A model generated the notes under the pieces. That model did not search any database, was not told the DNA's origin, and saw nothing but the letters and a program-made list of their open reading frames with translations. Both the position numbers and the translations under genes were made by a program. Shown here piece by piece: positions 7,101-16,818 of a stretch of DNA of 37,030 nt. Where the stretch lies: contig PLFB01000060.1 in assembly GCA_003137135.1 (NCBI GenBank), positions 18,372 through 55,401 of the forward strand. The letters run 5' to 3'. The stretch is from Acetobacteraceae bacterium (lineage in GTDB: Bacteria; Pseudomonadota; Alphaproteobacteria; Acetobacterales; Acetobacteraceae). The stretch's first letter is position 1. Every line of letters begins with the position of its first letter.

Positions 7101-7607
7101 ATGAAGTCTGACTTGAGCGGCAAAATCCTGCCAGGCAGCCTGGCGTTTCATTTCGCCACCCACGCCCGGCTGAATGCCGCCTATACGGAAATCGCGCTGA
7201 TTTTTCACCGGGCCGGGCTGGATATTTGGCACCGGCCGGACGGCTCGGCGCACCCCGCGCGCTTCAGCTTCGGCCGCCGCGCTGTCGTCCCCGCCCACCC
7301 CGATGACGCGCCGCACGCCGCCGCCTGGATCAACGTCCGCGAACATCGCCTGGTGATCAATGGCGGCATGCCGGCGGAAACCGGGATGATCGCCATCCGC
7401 GGGCATTTCCCGCCGGAGGAATTTCCGCGCCAGCCGGACAGCCAAAACATCAAGATCGCCATTGAACCTGGAATTCCTCCCGAAATCGTTGAGGCACTGA
7501 ACCAGCGTCTTGCCCGGGCGCTCGCGGCGATACCGCCGGACAGCTATTTTGCGCCGCGGCCCGGCCAAAGCGGCTACTGGCCCGAAGCGTACGTGCAGAA
7601 AGCATGA
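7101..7607 (+). CDS. Hypothetical protein
   Basis: 168-aa complete ORF with plausible composition; no family recognised. Confidence 0.6.
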   Translation: MKSDLSGKILPGSLAFHFATHARLNAAYTEIALIFHRAGLDIWHRPDGSAHPARFSFGRRAVVPAHPDDAPHAAAWINVREHRLVINGGMPAETGMIAIRGHFPPEEFPRQPDSQNIKIAIEPGIPPEIVEALNQRLARALAAIPPDSYFAPRPGQSGYWPEAYVQKA

Positions 7608-7638
7608 CGCCGCCAAAAGCTTTTTGGGGGGGGCCAAA

Positions 7639-8124
7639 ATGAGGAACGCTGCCTGCGCCTTGCTGTTTCTGTTGGCGGGCACCGCCGCCGCCCGCGCGGA
7701 TGACGCCGCACAGTGCCAGGCCAATGACGGCACCTATCTGACCGGGACGGTCACCCAGGCGCCGTATTTCAAGCCGGGGCATCCGTTCAACGGCGTGGAG
7801 CTTTCCCACACGCACCTCACTTTGCAGGCGGACCAGGACGGCCAGGCCTATGACGTGGCCATCGATAACGTGTTTGCCGCCGGCTATGACGCGGCCGGCG
7901 AGAGCGTTCCGGCGCCGCTTACCGCCATCGCCGCCGGCGCCAGGCTGGAATTGTGTGGCAAGCTGTACGCGACCGGCGGGCCCGGCATCGACTGGGTCCA
8001 CACCAATTGCGGTGATACGCCGACGCCGGAAAAGCCCGATGGGTGGGTGAAAATCATTGGCGCCGACGGCATCGCGGGGCCGAATTTGGAGGATGCGCGG
8101 GAATATTGTTCGCTGTGGCCGTAG
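7639..8124 (+). CDS. Secreted hypothetical protein
   Basis: Signal peptide MRNAACALLFLLAGTAAARADD from the ATG at 7639; no recognised domain. Confidence 0.65.
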   Translation: MRNAACALLFLLAGTAAARADDAAQCQANDGTYLTGTVTQAPYFKPGHPFNGVELSHTHLTLQADQDGQAYDVAIDNVFAAGYDAAGESVPAPLTAIAAGARLELCGKLYATGGPGIDWVHTNCGDTPTPEKPDGWVKIIGADGIAGPNLEDAREYCSLWP

Positions 8125-8130
8125 AGGTTG

Positions 8131-10887
8131 TCAGCCCGCGCTCAACAGGGCGACCGGCAGCGTCGCAAATAAGTCCGCCGCGGCGATTTTGGTGCCGGCC
8201 ACGGGCTTGTCATTCAACACGTCTTGCCAGCTATCGCTGGGCATAGTGAGCGCCGTATCCGCCCAATGCCCGGGGCGCGCGAGCGGCAATCCGTCCGTTA
8301 GATTGGCTGCCAGCCGCGTTACCGCCGTGACCAGCGTCTTGCCCCTGTGGTGCCGCGCGAACGCCAGAATATGCGCCGCCGCCGGGCCCTCGGCTTCCAG
8401 CTTGGTGTACCCGCCCTTGGCGAATAATTCCGGATTGCTGGCACGCAAATGCAGCGCCCGCGCGATGATCGCCTGCTTCACCCGGCCGTCTTGCCAATCC
8501 GCCAGCAGCGCGGCGGGTTTTTCGCCTGCCGCCAGCGCCGCCCGCCGCGCGGCAAAATCCACCGGGCGGCGATTATCCGGGTCCACTAACGAAAAATCCC
8601 AGAATTCCGTGCCCTGATAGAGGTCCGGCACGCCGGGGCTGGTCAGCCGCAGCAAAGTCTGCGCCAGGCCGTTCACCGCGCCAGGTGCGGCGAGCCGTTC
8701 CGAGAACGCTATGATTTCCGCCAGCACCGGCCGTTCAGGGTCCAGCACGGCGGCCAGAAACGCCGCCGCCGCGGTTTCGTAAGCCTCATCGGGCGCCGCC
8801 CATTCGGAGGCCAATTTCGCCTCCCGCATCGCCTTCACCTGCCAGGCGCCGATGCGTTCACGCAACGTTTGCAGCCCGGCCCGGTCATCCGGCTGCAGGC
8901 CGAACGGCCAGGCCGCCACCAGCATTTGGTACAGCATGACCTCGTCCGCCATGCTCGGCCCATCCGAGGGCCGCACGATGGCGTTCAGCCGGGTCCATCG
9001 CGTGACCGCGGTCTCCCACTCGCCCGGAATTTCCGAGAGCACGGCCAATCGCGCGCGCGTATCCTCGCCGCGCTTGTGGTCGTGCGTCGCCGTCGCCAGC
9101 AGCGCGCCGGGCAGGTTTTTGCAACGCTCCTGCGCGGCGGCATGAAACGCCGCCGGCGTGATGGCGAAGGTGCCGGGATTGGAGCCGACTTCGTTGCGTG
9201 AAAGCAACCGTCCAAACCGGTAGAACGCGGTATCTTCGACCGACTTCGCGGCGGTCGGCGCCGAAAGCTGCTGAAACCGCACCTGGGCGCGGATTTTCTC
9301 CAGCCGGCGCGGCCCGGCTTTTTCCTCGCGCGGCGGCTCCTCGGCCAGCCAGTTGCGCACCACGTCCAAAAGCCGCCTGTCGGCGGCACGGAAATTCTTT
9401 CTCGCCCCGGCCAGTGCCCGGTCCATCACCTGGCCATCGGTTTCCGAGCGCCCGGCCGGGCCGGCATAGATGCGGTACACCGGAAAATGCACCAGAATCG
9501 CCGCCAGCGCGCGCCTGATGCCGGTGAGCGTATAATCGCGCGTCACCAGATCGCGCTGCGCGATCCGGTAGAGTGTGGCCGCCGCCGCATTCAGTTCGCT
9601 GGCGAGATTATCGGCCAGAATTTGCCGCCGCGCCGCCGCCTCTTCTTCCTCAAAGCTCCCGGGCCGTCCCGTCAGGCTGGTCCACGCCCAGGTCAGCGGC
9701 GCCTCGCCCTCCGGATCGTGCAGCACGCCGCCGACCTGATCCATAAAGTCGTAGCCGGTGGTGCCATCCGTGCGCCATGCGGCCGGCAATTTCTCGCGGC
9801 CCGCGAGAATTTTCTCCACTACGATGTAGGGCGCGCCTTTCGCCGCCTCCGGCGGCCGCGCCGCACCCGCCACCTCCATCACCCGCCGCAATTTCCGCGC
9901 ATAGCCGCGCGGGTCCGCCAGGCCGTCGATATGGTCGATGCGTACGCCGTCGATCAGGCCCTGAGCATAGAGATTTAGGACAAACTCATGCGTGGCATCG
10001 AAGACTTTCGGCAGTTCCACCCGCATGCCGGCCAGGGTGTTGATGTCAAAAAATCGGCGCCAGTTGATTTCATCCGCCGCGGCGCGCCACCAGGCGAGGC
10101 GGTAGTTCTGCCTATGCAACAATGCGTGCAGCCGCCGTCGCCCCTCAGCCTCGCTTGCATCAAATTTTTGCAGGGCCGCGGCCAATGCTTGCTCACCCTC
10201 CGGCGTTTTCATCGCCGCCGCCAGCATCGCCTTGGCTTTTTCGGCCGCCGCCCACGCCGCTTGCCGCCCGGTTTGTTTCGCCACATCGCCGAAGGCGTGC
10301 GAGACGTCGTTCAGCGCCGCCTCGCCATGCAGTACCACCGCCGCGCCGCGCGGCGAGATCGGGAAATGGTGTTCGTGGTACTCGATATACAGGGCGCCGC
10401 TTGCCTTGCATTTCAGCTTGAAATCGCCGCTCGCCAGCACCTCGCCATAGGCCGCGCCCAGAAATGGGGCGAGCAGTTTTTTATGCAGGGCGGCATCCGG
10501 CGGGTTCCAGTCGATATCGAAGAACGTTGCGTATTTGCTGGCTTCGCCCCATTCCAGCACATCCAGCCACCACGCATTATCGGCACCGCCCACCCCCATG
10601 TGGTTGGGCACGATGTCCAGCAGCAGCCCCATATCGTTCGCCCGCAGCGCCGCCATCAGCCGTTGCAACGCCGCCATGCCGCCCAGTTCCGGATTGATCT
10701 CGTTATGATCCACGATGTCATACCCGTGCGTGGAACCGGGCCGCGCCTTCAATAAGGGTGAGGCATACAAATGCGAAATCCCAAGTGCTGCAAAATACGG
10801 CACGAGCGCGACCGCGTCGTCGATGGTGAAGCCGGCGTGAAATTGCAGCCGCGCGGTCGCGCGCGGCGTGGTGGCAAGCGCCCTCAC
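8131..10887 (-). CDS. treY: Malto-oligosyltrehalose synthase
   Basis: TARLQFHAGFTIDDAVALVPYFAALGISHLYASPLLKARPGSTHGYDIVDH..; LLDIVPNHMG; GVRIDHIDGLADP; GTGA overlap with malQ. Confidence 0.95.
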   Translation of the reverse strand: MRALATTPRATARLQFHAGFTIDDAVALVPYFAALGISHLYASPLLKARPGSTHGYDIVDHNEINPELGGMAALQRLMAALRANDMGLLLDIVPNHMGVGGADNAWWLDVLEWGEASKYATFFDIDWNPPDAALHKKLLAPFLGAAYGEVLASGDFKLKCKASGALYIEYHEHHFPISPRGAAVVLHGEAALNDVSHAFGDVAKQTGRQAAWAAAEKAKAMLAAAMKTPEGEQALAAALQKFDASEAEGRRRLHALLHRQNYRLAWWRAAADEINWRRFFDINTLAGMRVELPKVFDATHEFVLNLYAQGLIDGVRIDHIDGLADPRGYARKLRRVMEVAGAARPPEAAKGAPYIVVEKILAGREKLPAAWRTDGTTGYDFMDQVGGVLHDPEGEAPLTWAWTSLTGRPGSFEEEEAAARRQILADNLASELNAAAATLYRIAQRDLVTRDYTLTGIRRALAAILVHFPVYRIYAGPAGRSETDGQVMDRALAGARKNFRAADRRLLDVVRNWLAEEPPREEKAGPRRLEKIRAQVRFQQLSAPTAAKSVEDTAFYRFGRLLSRNEVGSNPGTFAITPAAFHAAAQERCKNLPGALLATATHDHKRGEDTRARLAVLSEIPGEWETAVTRWTRLNAIVRPSDGPSMADEVMLYQMLVAAWPFGLQPDDRAGLQTLRERIGAWQVKAMREAKLASEWAAPDEAYETAAAAFLAAVLDPERPVLAEIIAFSERLAAPGAVNGLAQTLLRLTSPGVPDLYQGTEFWDFSLVDPDNRRPVDFAARRAALAAGEKPAALLADWQDGRVKQAIIARALHLRASNPELFAKGGYTKLEAEGPAAAHILAFARHHRGKTLVTAVTRLAANLTDGLPLARPGHWADTALTMPSDSWQDVLNDKPVAGTKIAAADLFATLPVALLSAG

Positions 10888-12842
10888 GATTGGCGCGCCC
10901 GGTGCAGCGCGTCCAGCCGCGCCAGAAAATCCTCGCGCGCGAACAGGGTCGCGACATCATCCTTCAGCCGCCGCCGCCAGTTCGGATGTTCGTCAACCGT
11001 GCCTGGCAGATTCGGCTGCTCTTCGAGCGAGAGCGCGTCCTCCACCGGCAGCAGCGCCAGCGCGCAGCCGGCTTTGCCGAGATGCGCACAGGCCGGATAC
11101 GTCGCCGCCGCGCCGTCATGCGCCGCCGGCTGTGCGCGGTCGGTGGCGCCGGATTCCACAAATGCCTGCCACAGCGCGCCGCGATCGCGCTCGCGGGCGG
11201 CAAAATCCTCGCCGGTAAAGCCAAGTTTTTGGCGCCACATGATATCGCTCCCCTGCCACCACCCCGCCACCGTCGGCAGATCATGCGTCGTGGTCATCGC
11301 CACCGCGGTCTTCGTCCAGCCGGCCGGCGGCAAAAATCTTTCGCGGTCGCGCTCGAACCACAAGACCCGCAGCCCCGCGATGCCGGCGCGATTGAGTTTT
11401 TGCTGAAAGCCATCCGGCAGGGTGCCCAAATCCTCGCCCAGGATCACCGCCTTATTACGAGTCGATTCCAAAACGACGAGCCGGAGCAAATCGGTCTCCG
11501 GCATGGTGAGGTAGGCCCCGTCCGCGGAGGACCGCCCCTGCGGCACGACCCAAAGCCGCGCCAGCCCCATCACGTGGTCGATCCGCACGCCGCCGGCGTG
11601 GCGCAGCGCGTGCCGAAGCATCTCGATGAACGCAGAGAACCCGGAATTACGCAGGCCGCGCGGCGAAAACGCCGTGATTCCCCAACTTTGCCCTTCCCGG
11701 TTGAAAGAATCCGGCGGCGCGCCGATCTGCAGCCCTTGCAGGATTTCTTGCGGCCGGCTCCATCCGTGGCTGCCTGAAGGATCCGTGCCCACCGCCAGAT
11801 CGGCGATCAACCCAATCCGCTGCCCGGAATCGCGCGCCGCCCGCTGCGCCGCCGCCAGCCCGGCATCCGCCCGGTATTGCAGCCACAAATGGAATGCGAT
11901 GTCTTTTTCGTGCTCGCGCGCAAACGCCGCCACGGCGTCACTGCTTGGATCGCGGAATTGCGCGGGCCAGGCGGAAAAATCCTTCAGGTCGAAATTCTGC
12001 TGCGCCAAAAATGCCGCCAGGGCTTCGAAAACCGCGTGGTTTTCCAGCCCTTCGCCCGACTCACGCCGAAATTCTTGCAGCGCTTCCGCATCCTGCGCCG
12101 TCTCGAAAACCGCGCGCAGCCGCTGCAACTTTGCCGCGGCGGACTCTTGCCAGTTCACGAATTCCTCACCGACATCGTCAAATTCGCCGGCGATATGCAG
12201 CGCGTTCAGCGCTGCCCGGTTGGACGGCGCATACGGGCTGAAGCGCGTCACGTCGTTGGAAAATTGCGCATGCACCGGGCTGATCGCCACCGCATCCGCG
12301 CCGTGCGCGCCGGCGTGGCGCGCGAAATCCGCCAGTGCCGCGAAATCGCCAATGCCGCCGTCGCGCGGCCGGCGCAAGCCATAAAGCTGCACGGCCAGGC
12401 CATACATTTTCGAACCGGCGCCGGCATCTTCAAGCGTCCAGCCGCACGGCGGCGCGGCCGCGATCGTCATCGCGCGCTTGCCGATTTCCAGCCGATGATA
12501 TCCCGGCTCCGTCAGCGCCGGCAGCAAAATTTTGTCGCCATGCGCCGCCGCCTTGCCGCGAATCACGGCGCCCGATTCCAGCGTGATCTTGAAATTTCCC
12601 GGCTTGCCGGGCAGCACGATGGGCTGCAAGAGTTCTGCCGTCATGAGCGGCAGCATCGCGTCCTTCTCGGTTGCCGCCACCGCCAGGCTGTCGCGGATAT
12701 CGCTTTCTGTGTCCGCAGGCAGGCCGATCGCGCCCAGGATGGCCCGCACATTCTCATCCGTCACGGTTTTGAAAATTCCGTTGACGTCGCGCCAGTGAAT
12801 CAAAACGCCGGCGGTCTCCGCGAGGAGGTGAAGTGCACTCAT
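10884..12842 (-). CDS. malQ: 4-alpha-glucanotransferase
   Basis: GGVRIDHVMGLARLWVVP, VILGEDLGTLPDGF, TTHDLPTVAGWW. Start refined to the ATG at 12842 (ATGA overlap with the treZ stop); the ORF track extends to a TTG at 12854. Confidence 0.92.
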   Translation of the reverse strand: MSALHLLAETAGVLIHWRDVNGIFKTVTDENVRAILGAIGLPADTESDIRDSLAVAATEKDAMLPLMTAELLQPIVLPGKPGNFKITLESGAVIRGKAAAHGDKILLPALTEPGYHRLEIGKRAMTIAAAPPCGWTLEDAGAGSKMYGLAVQLYGLRRPRDGGIGDFAALADFARHAGAHGADAVAISPVHAQFSNDVTRFSPYAPSNRAALNALHIAGEFDDVGEEFVNWQESAAAKLQRLRAVFETAQDAEALQEFRRESGEGLENHAVFEALAAFLAQQNFDLKDFSAWPAQFRDPSSDAVAAFAREHEKDIAFHLWLQYRADAGLAAAQRAARDSGQRIGLIADLAVGTDPSGSHGWSRPQEILQGLQIGAPPDSFNREGQSWGITAFSPRGLRNSGFSAFIEMLRHALRHAGGVRIDHVMGLARLWVVPQGRSSADGAYLTMPETDLLRLVVLESTRNKAVILGEDLGTLPDGFQQKLNRAGIAGLRVLWFERDRERFLPPAGWTKTAVAMTTTHDLPTVAGWWQGSDIMWRQKLGFTGEDFAARERDRGALWQAFVESGATDRAQPAAHDGAAATYPACAHLGKAGCALALLPVEDALSLEEQPNLPGTVDEHPNWRRRLKDDVATLFAREDFLARLDALHRARQS

Positions 12843-14572
12843 TTTTCCTGCCAAACCACGGCTGTTCGCCCTTTTAGAATTCCGCCGTCAGCCAAATTTT
12901 CGCCCACCAGAATTTCGCCCGGCCCCGCTTCGCACGCCACCGCCGCCGCGCCAAAATTCGCCGCGATGGTTAAAATGCCGCCGCCGTTCATCCGCCAGGC
13001 GGCCCGCACGGCAGATTTGCCGAGAGTTTTAGCACCCATGGATTGGCAGCCCAAAATTCCCGGCACCACGTGTTCGCGCCGCAGCATCAGCAGCCGCGTA
13101 TAAAATGTCTCCCAGTCATCCGCATCCGCCGGGCGCACGGGAACTGAGGCCGCGAACGTCGCTGGATCATTTGGATCAGGAATCTTTTCTCGCGTCGCCG
13201 GATCGGTGAACGCGGCGAATTTGGCGAATTCCTTGCGCCGGCCCTGCGTCACCAGCTTTCCAAGTTCCGCGTTATGGTCAGTGAAAAATAGGAACGGCGT
13301 GGCCGTGCCAAACTCCTCGCCGAAAAATATCAGCGGAATCTGCGGCGTCATCAGCAGCAGCACCACGGCCGCACGTAGCGCGTCCTTGTCCGCCAGTACC
13401 GTCAGCCGTTCGCCCATCGCCCGGTTGCCCACCTGGTCATGATTTTGCAGGCAGATTACAAACGCCGTGCTCGGCAAGCCGGCGCTCGGGGTACCGCGCG
13501 CTTGGCCCCCGGCATGCGCGGAAGGCTCGCCCTGATACGCGAATCCCTCCGCCAGACAGCGCGCCAGCAATCCTGCGGCGTCGTGAAAATCCTCGTAATA
13601 GCCTTCGGACTCGCCCGTTAGCAGCACATGCACGCCATGGTGCCAGTCATCCGCCCATTGCGCGTCATATTTTGGCTCCGCCGGCCCCGTCCGCAGCGGG
13701 CGCGAATCGTTATGCTCGTTCTCCAGCACCAGATGCACCGCCCGCTCCGGCCCGCCGTCGCGGATCGCCGCGGCCATCTGCAACAGGAAATCTTCGTCTT
13801 CAATGGCGTGCACGGCGTCTAAGCGCAGACCGTCGAACCGGTACTCGTTCAGCCAATACAGCGCGTTGCCGATGAAAAAATCCTGAACATGGGGTTGCGA
13901 GAAATCAATCGCATTGCCCCAGGGTGTATGCCTGTCCTGGTGGAAAAACGCCTTGGCGTAGGCGTTCAAATAATTGCCATCAGGCCCGAAATGATTATAC
14001 ACGACGTCCAGAAAGACCTGGATGCCAAAGCCATGCGCCGAATCGATCATCCGGCGCAATTCGGTCGGCGTGCCGTAGGCCCCGGCCGGCGCATAAATCA
14101 GCACGCCGTCATAGCCCCAGTTATGCCGGCCCGGAAACTCGCCGATCGGCATCAGTTCTATCGCGGTCACGCCAAGACTTGCCAACCTCTCAAGCTGGGC
14201 CTCAATCCCCGCGAAGCCGCCCAGCGCACCGGGGTGCAGTTCATAGACCACCGTTTCCTGCCATGGCCGCCCGCGCCAGGATGAATGGCGCCAGTCATAG
14301 GCAGGATCGACCACCACGCTCCACCCATGTACGCCGCCATCCTGCGCGCGGGAGGCAGGGTCCGGCACGGCCAGATCCTCCGAGATCCGGTACTTGTACT
14401 TGGCACCGGCCCAGATCTCGACGGTGGCCTCAAACACGCCGTCAGCGCGTCGCTGCATGGCATAGCGCCGGCCTTCCTCCGTCTCTACGCTCACCGCCGT
14501 CGCGTCCGGCGCCCAGAACGTAAACTTCGTTTTGCCATCAGACTGCATGACCGCGCCAAATTTTTCGCTCAC
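12839..14572 (-). CDS. treZ: Malto-oligosyltrehalose trehalohydrolase
   Basis: WSVVVDPAYDWRHSSWRGRPWQETVVYELHPGALGGFAGI; LDVVYNHFGPDGNYL; FDGLRLDAVHAI; FFGEEFG. Confidence 0.95.
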   Translation of the reverse strand: MSEKFGAVMQSDGKTKFTFWAPDATAVSVETEEGRRYAMQRRADGVFEATVEIWAGAKYKYRISEDLAVPDPASRAQDGGVHGWSVVVDPAYDWRHSSWRGRPWQETVVYELHPGALGGFAGIEAQLERLASLGVTAIELMPIGEFPGRHNWGYDGVLIYAPAGAYGTPTELRRMIDSAHGFGIQVFLDVVYNHFGPDGNYLNAYAKAFFHQDRHTPWGNAIDFSQPHVQDFFIGNALYWLNEYRFDGLRLDAVHAIEDEDFLLQMAAAIRDGGPERAVHLVLENEHNDSRPLRTGPAEPKYDAQWADDWHHGVHVLLTGESEGYYEDFHDAAGLLARCLAEGFAYQGEPSAHAGGQARGTPSAGLPSTAFVICLQNHDQVGNRAMGERLTVLADKDALRAAVVLLLMTPQIPLIFFGEEFGTATPFLFFTDHNAELGKLVTQGRRKEFAKFAAFTDPATREKIPDPNDPATFAASVPVRPADADDWETFYTRLLMLRREHVVPGILGCQSMGAKTLGKSAVRAAWRMNGGGILTIAANFGAAAVACEAGPGEILVGENLADGGILKGRTAVVWQEK

Positions 14573-16674
14573 GGCCGCATCTCCGCGGCCAGCAACACCA
14601 GCCCATGCGCTCCAGCCATCACCTTGCCCTCCGTCAGAATGGAAACCTGGTCGGGCCTGGCGCTATCGAGCGCCAGCCGCCAGGGTAGCGCCGGTTCCGG
14701 CGCGAAAAATTCACGGTCGCCGTCGGTCGCGTTCAGCAGCAGCAGCGTCACGTCCACATAGCCATCGGCCTGCGCCGCGCGACGCAGCGCCAGCAAATGC
14801 GCCGCCCCATCGGCCCAAGCGTCTGGTGACAGCACCGCCCCGCGCTCGTCAAACCACGCCACGTCCGAAATGCCGGGCAATATTTCCACATTGCCATGCA
14901 GGAAATTTTCTGACCGCAGGGAAGGATGCCGCTGGCGCAGAGCAATGACCCGCGCCAGGAAATCCCGCAATACCGTCTCCGGCGTCGGCTCCTTCGCCAG
15001 AACCCCCGTCCAATCGCACCACGAAATCTCGCTGTCATGGCAGTACGCGTTGTTGTTGCCCGCTTGCGTCCGCCCCATCTCATCTCCCGCCAGCAGCATC
15101 GGCGTGCCGTGCGAAAACATCAGCGTCGCCAGCATCGCGCGCTTCACCCGTTCGCGCGTCGCCGCAATCGTCTCATCCGCCGAGGGACCCTCGACTCCCC
15201 AGTTGCTGGAGAAATTCTCGGCATGTCCGTCCTTGCCGTCTTCCTTATTCGTTTCGTTGTGACGCTCACGATAACATACGGCGTCGTGCAGCGTGAATCC
15301 ATCATGCGACGTCACATAATTCACGCTCGCCCATGTCTTGCGGCGCAGCTTCTCAAAAATATCGCTGGAGCCCATTAGCCTCCCGGCCAATTCCCGCCGC
15401 TGGTCATTATCCCCGCGCCAATATTTGCGCACCGAATCCCGGAACCGGTCATTCCACTCCGCAAAACCCGGCGGATGGTTGCCCAGTTGATAGCCGCCCG
15501 GCCCAATATCCCAGGGCTCTGAAATCAGTTTCAGCCTCGAAAGCACCGGGTCCTGCCGGATCGCGTCAAAAAACCCGGAGCACGGGTCGAAACCATGCGC
15601 CTCGCGTCCTAAAGTAGTTCCAAGATCGAACCGAAAACCATCGACATGGTAGGCTTGCGCCCAATGCCGCAGGCTATCCATCACCATCTGCAACACGCGC
15701 GGATGCGCCACGTTCAGCGTATTGCCGCAGCCGGTATCATTTACGAAACACCGTGGGTTGTCCTTCAGCAACTGATAATACGACGCATTATCAAAGCCCC
15801 GCCAGGACAGCGTCGGCCCCATTTCGGAACCTTCGCAGGTATGATTGTAAACCACGTCCAAAATCACCTCGATTCCCGCCGCGTGCAGCCGCCGCACCGC
15901 CATGCGCACCTCGTTCAGCGAGCCCTCCGCCAGATACGCCGGTTCCGGCGCGAAAAAGGACAATGTGGAATAGCCCCAATAGTTCCGCAGACTTTTCGCG
16001 ACCAGAAACCGGTCCTGCAGGAACCCATGAATTGGCAACAATTCAATCGCCGTCACGCCAAGCTTCGCCAGATGCTCCACCACATGTGGATCACCCAACC
16101 CGGCAAACGTTCCGCGCTCATGCTCGGCGACCAGGGGATGCTTGAACGTCAAACCCTTGACATGCGCTTCATAAATGACCGTTTCGCCCCAGCCATGTCC
16201 CGGCGCCGTGTCGTCGCCCCAGTTGAAAGTGCCATCCACCACCACGGCCTTTGGCATCGCCGCGGCCGAATCTCGCCGGTCATAGGAGAGGTCCTCGCGC
16301 GGCGAACCTACCCGGTAGCCGTACAAGGCATCCGACCAATGCAGCGTCCCAATTGTCTTTTTGGCATACGGGTCCAGCAACAATTTGTTGGGGTTGAACC
16401 GGTGCCCGGCTTCCGGTTGATACGGCCCATGCACGCGATACCCATAGACCTGCCCCGGCCGCGCGCCTGGCAAATAGCCGTGAAACACTTCGTCCGTGCA
16501 ATCGGGCAGTTCCAGCCTGGCCACTTCCCGCCGGCCCGCGGCGTCAAACAGACAAAGTTCCATCCGCTCCGCATGTGCTGAAAATACACAAAAATTCACG
16601 CCTAGCCCGTCCCAATGCGCGCCCATGGGATACGGCTTGCCGGTGGAAAGCCGGGTCGGTAGAACGCGCGCCAT
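14569..16674 (-). CDS. glgX: Glycogen debranching enzyme (isoamylase type)
   Basis: GKPYPMGAHWDGLGVNFCVFSAHAERMELCLFD; VIYEAHVKGLT; VVYNHTCEGSEMGPTLSWRG; GFRFDLGTTLGRE. Confidence 0.95.
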   Translation of the reverse strand: MARVLPTRLSTGKPYPMGAHWDGLGVNFCVFSAHAERMELCLFDAAGRREVARLELPDCTDEVFHGYLPGARPGQVYGYRVHGPYQPEAGHRFNPNKLLLDPYAKKTIGTLHWSDALYGYRVGSPREDLSYDRRDSAAAMPKAVVVDGTFNWGDDTAPGHGWGETVIYEAHVKGLTFKHPLVAEHERGTFAGLGDPHVVEHLAKLGVTAIELLPIHGFLQDRFLVAKSLRNYWGYSTLSFFAPEPAYLAEGSLNEVRMAVRRLHAAGIEVILDVVYNHTCEGSEMGPTLSWRGFDNASYYQLLKDNPRCFVNDTGCGNTLNVAHPRVLQMVMDSLRHWAQAYHVDGFRFDLGTTLGREAHGFDPCSGFFDAIRQDPVLSRLKLISEPWDIGPGGYQLGNHPPGFAEWNDRFRDSVRKYWRGDNDQRRELAGRLMGSSDIFEKLRRKTWASVNYVTSHDGFTLHDAVCYRERHNETNKEDGKDGHAENFSSNWGVEGPSADETIAATRERVKRAMLATLMFSHGTPMLLAGDEMGRTQAGNNNAYCHDSEISWCDWTGVLAKEPTPETVLRDFLARVIALRQRHPSLRSENFLHGNVEILPGISDVAWFDERGAVLSPDAWADGAAHLLALRRAAQADGYVDVTLLLLNATDGDREFFAPEPALPWRLALDSARPDQVSILTEGKVMAGAHGLVLLAAEMRP

Positions 16675-16676
16675 TT

Positions 16677-16800
16677 AAGAAAGGAAGAACTGCTTTTTTT
16701 TGCAAAAAAAAGCAGCAAAAAAAACTCTTGATTCCCTCGGACTTTGAGCGGCCGGTGTCTGGCCGCTCGAAGGACGGGGGCGATCAAAAAGGCTTTTCTC
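16677..16800. repeat. Composite intergenic palindrome (copy B), degenerate right arm
   Basis: CTGCTTTTTTTTGCAAAAAAAAGCAG hairpin, then central GAGCGGCCGG(16746-16755)/CTGGCCGCTC(16759-16768). Confidence 0.75.
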
Positions 16801-16818
16801 AGAAAGCGACATTCTGGC

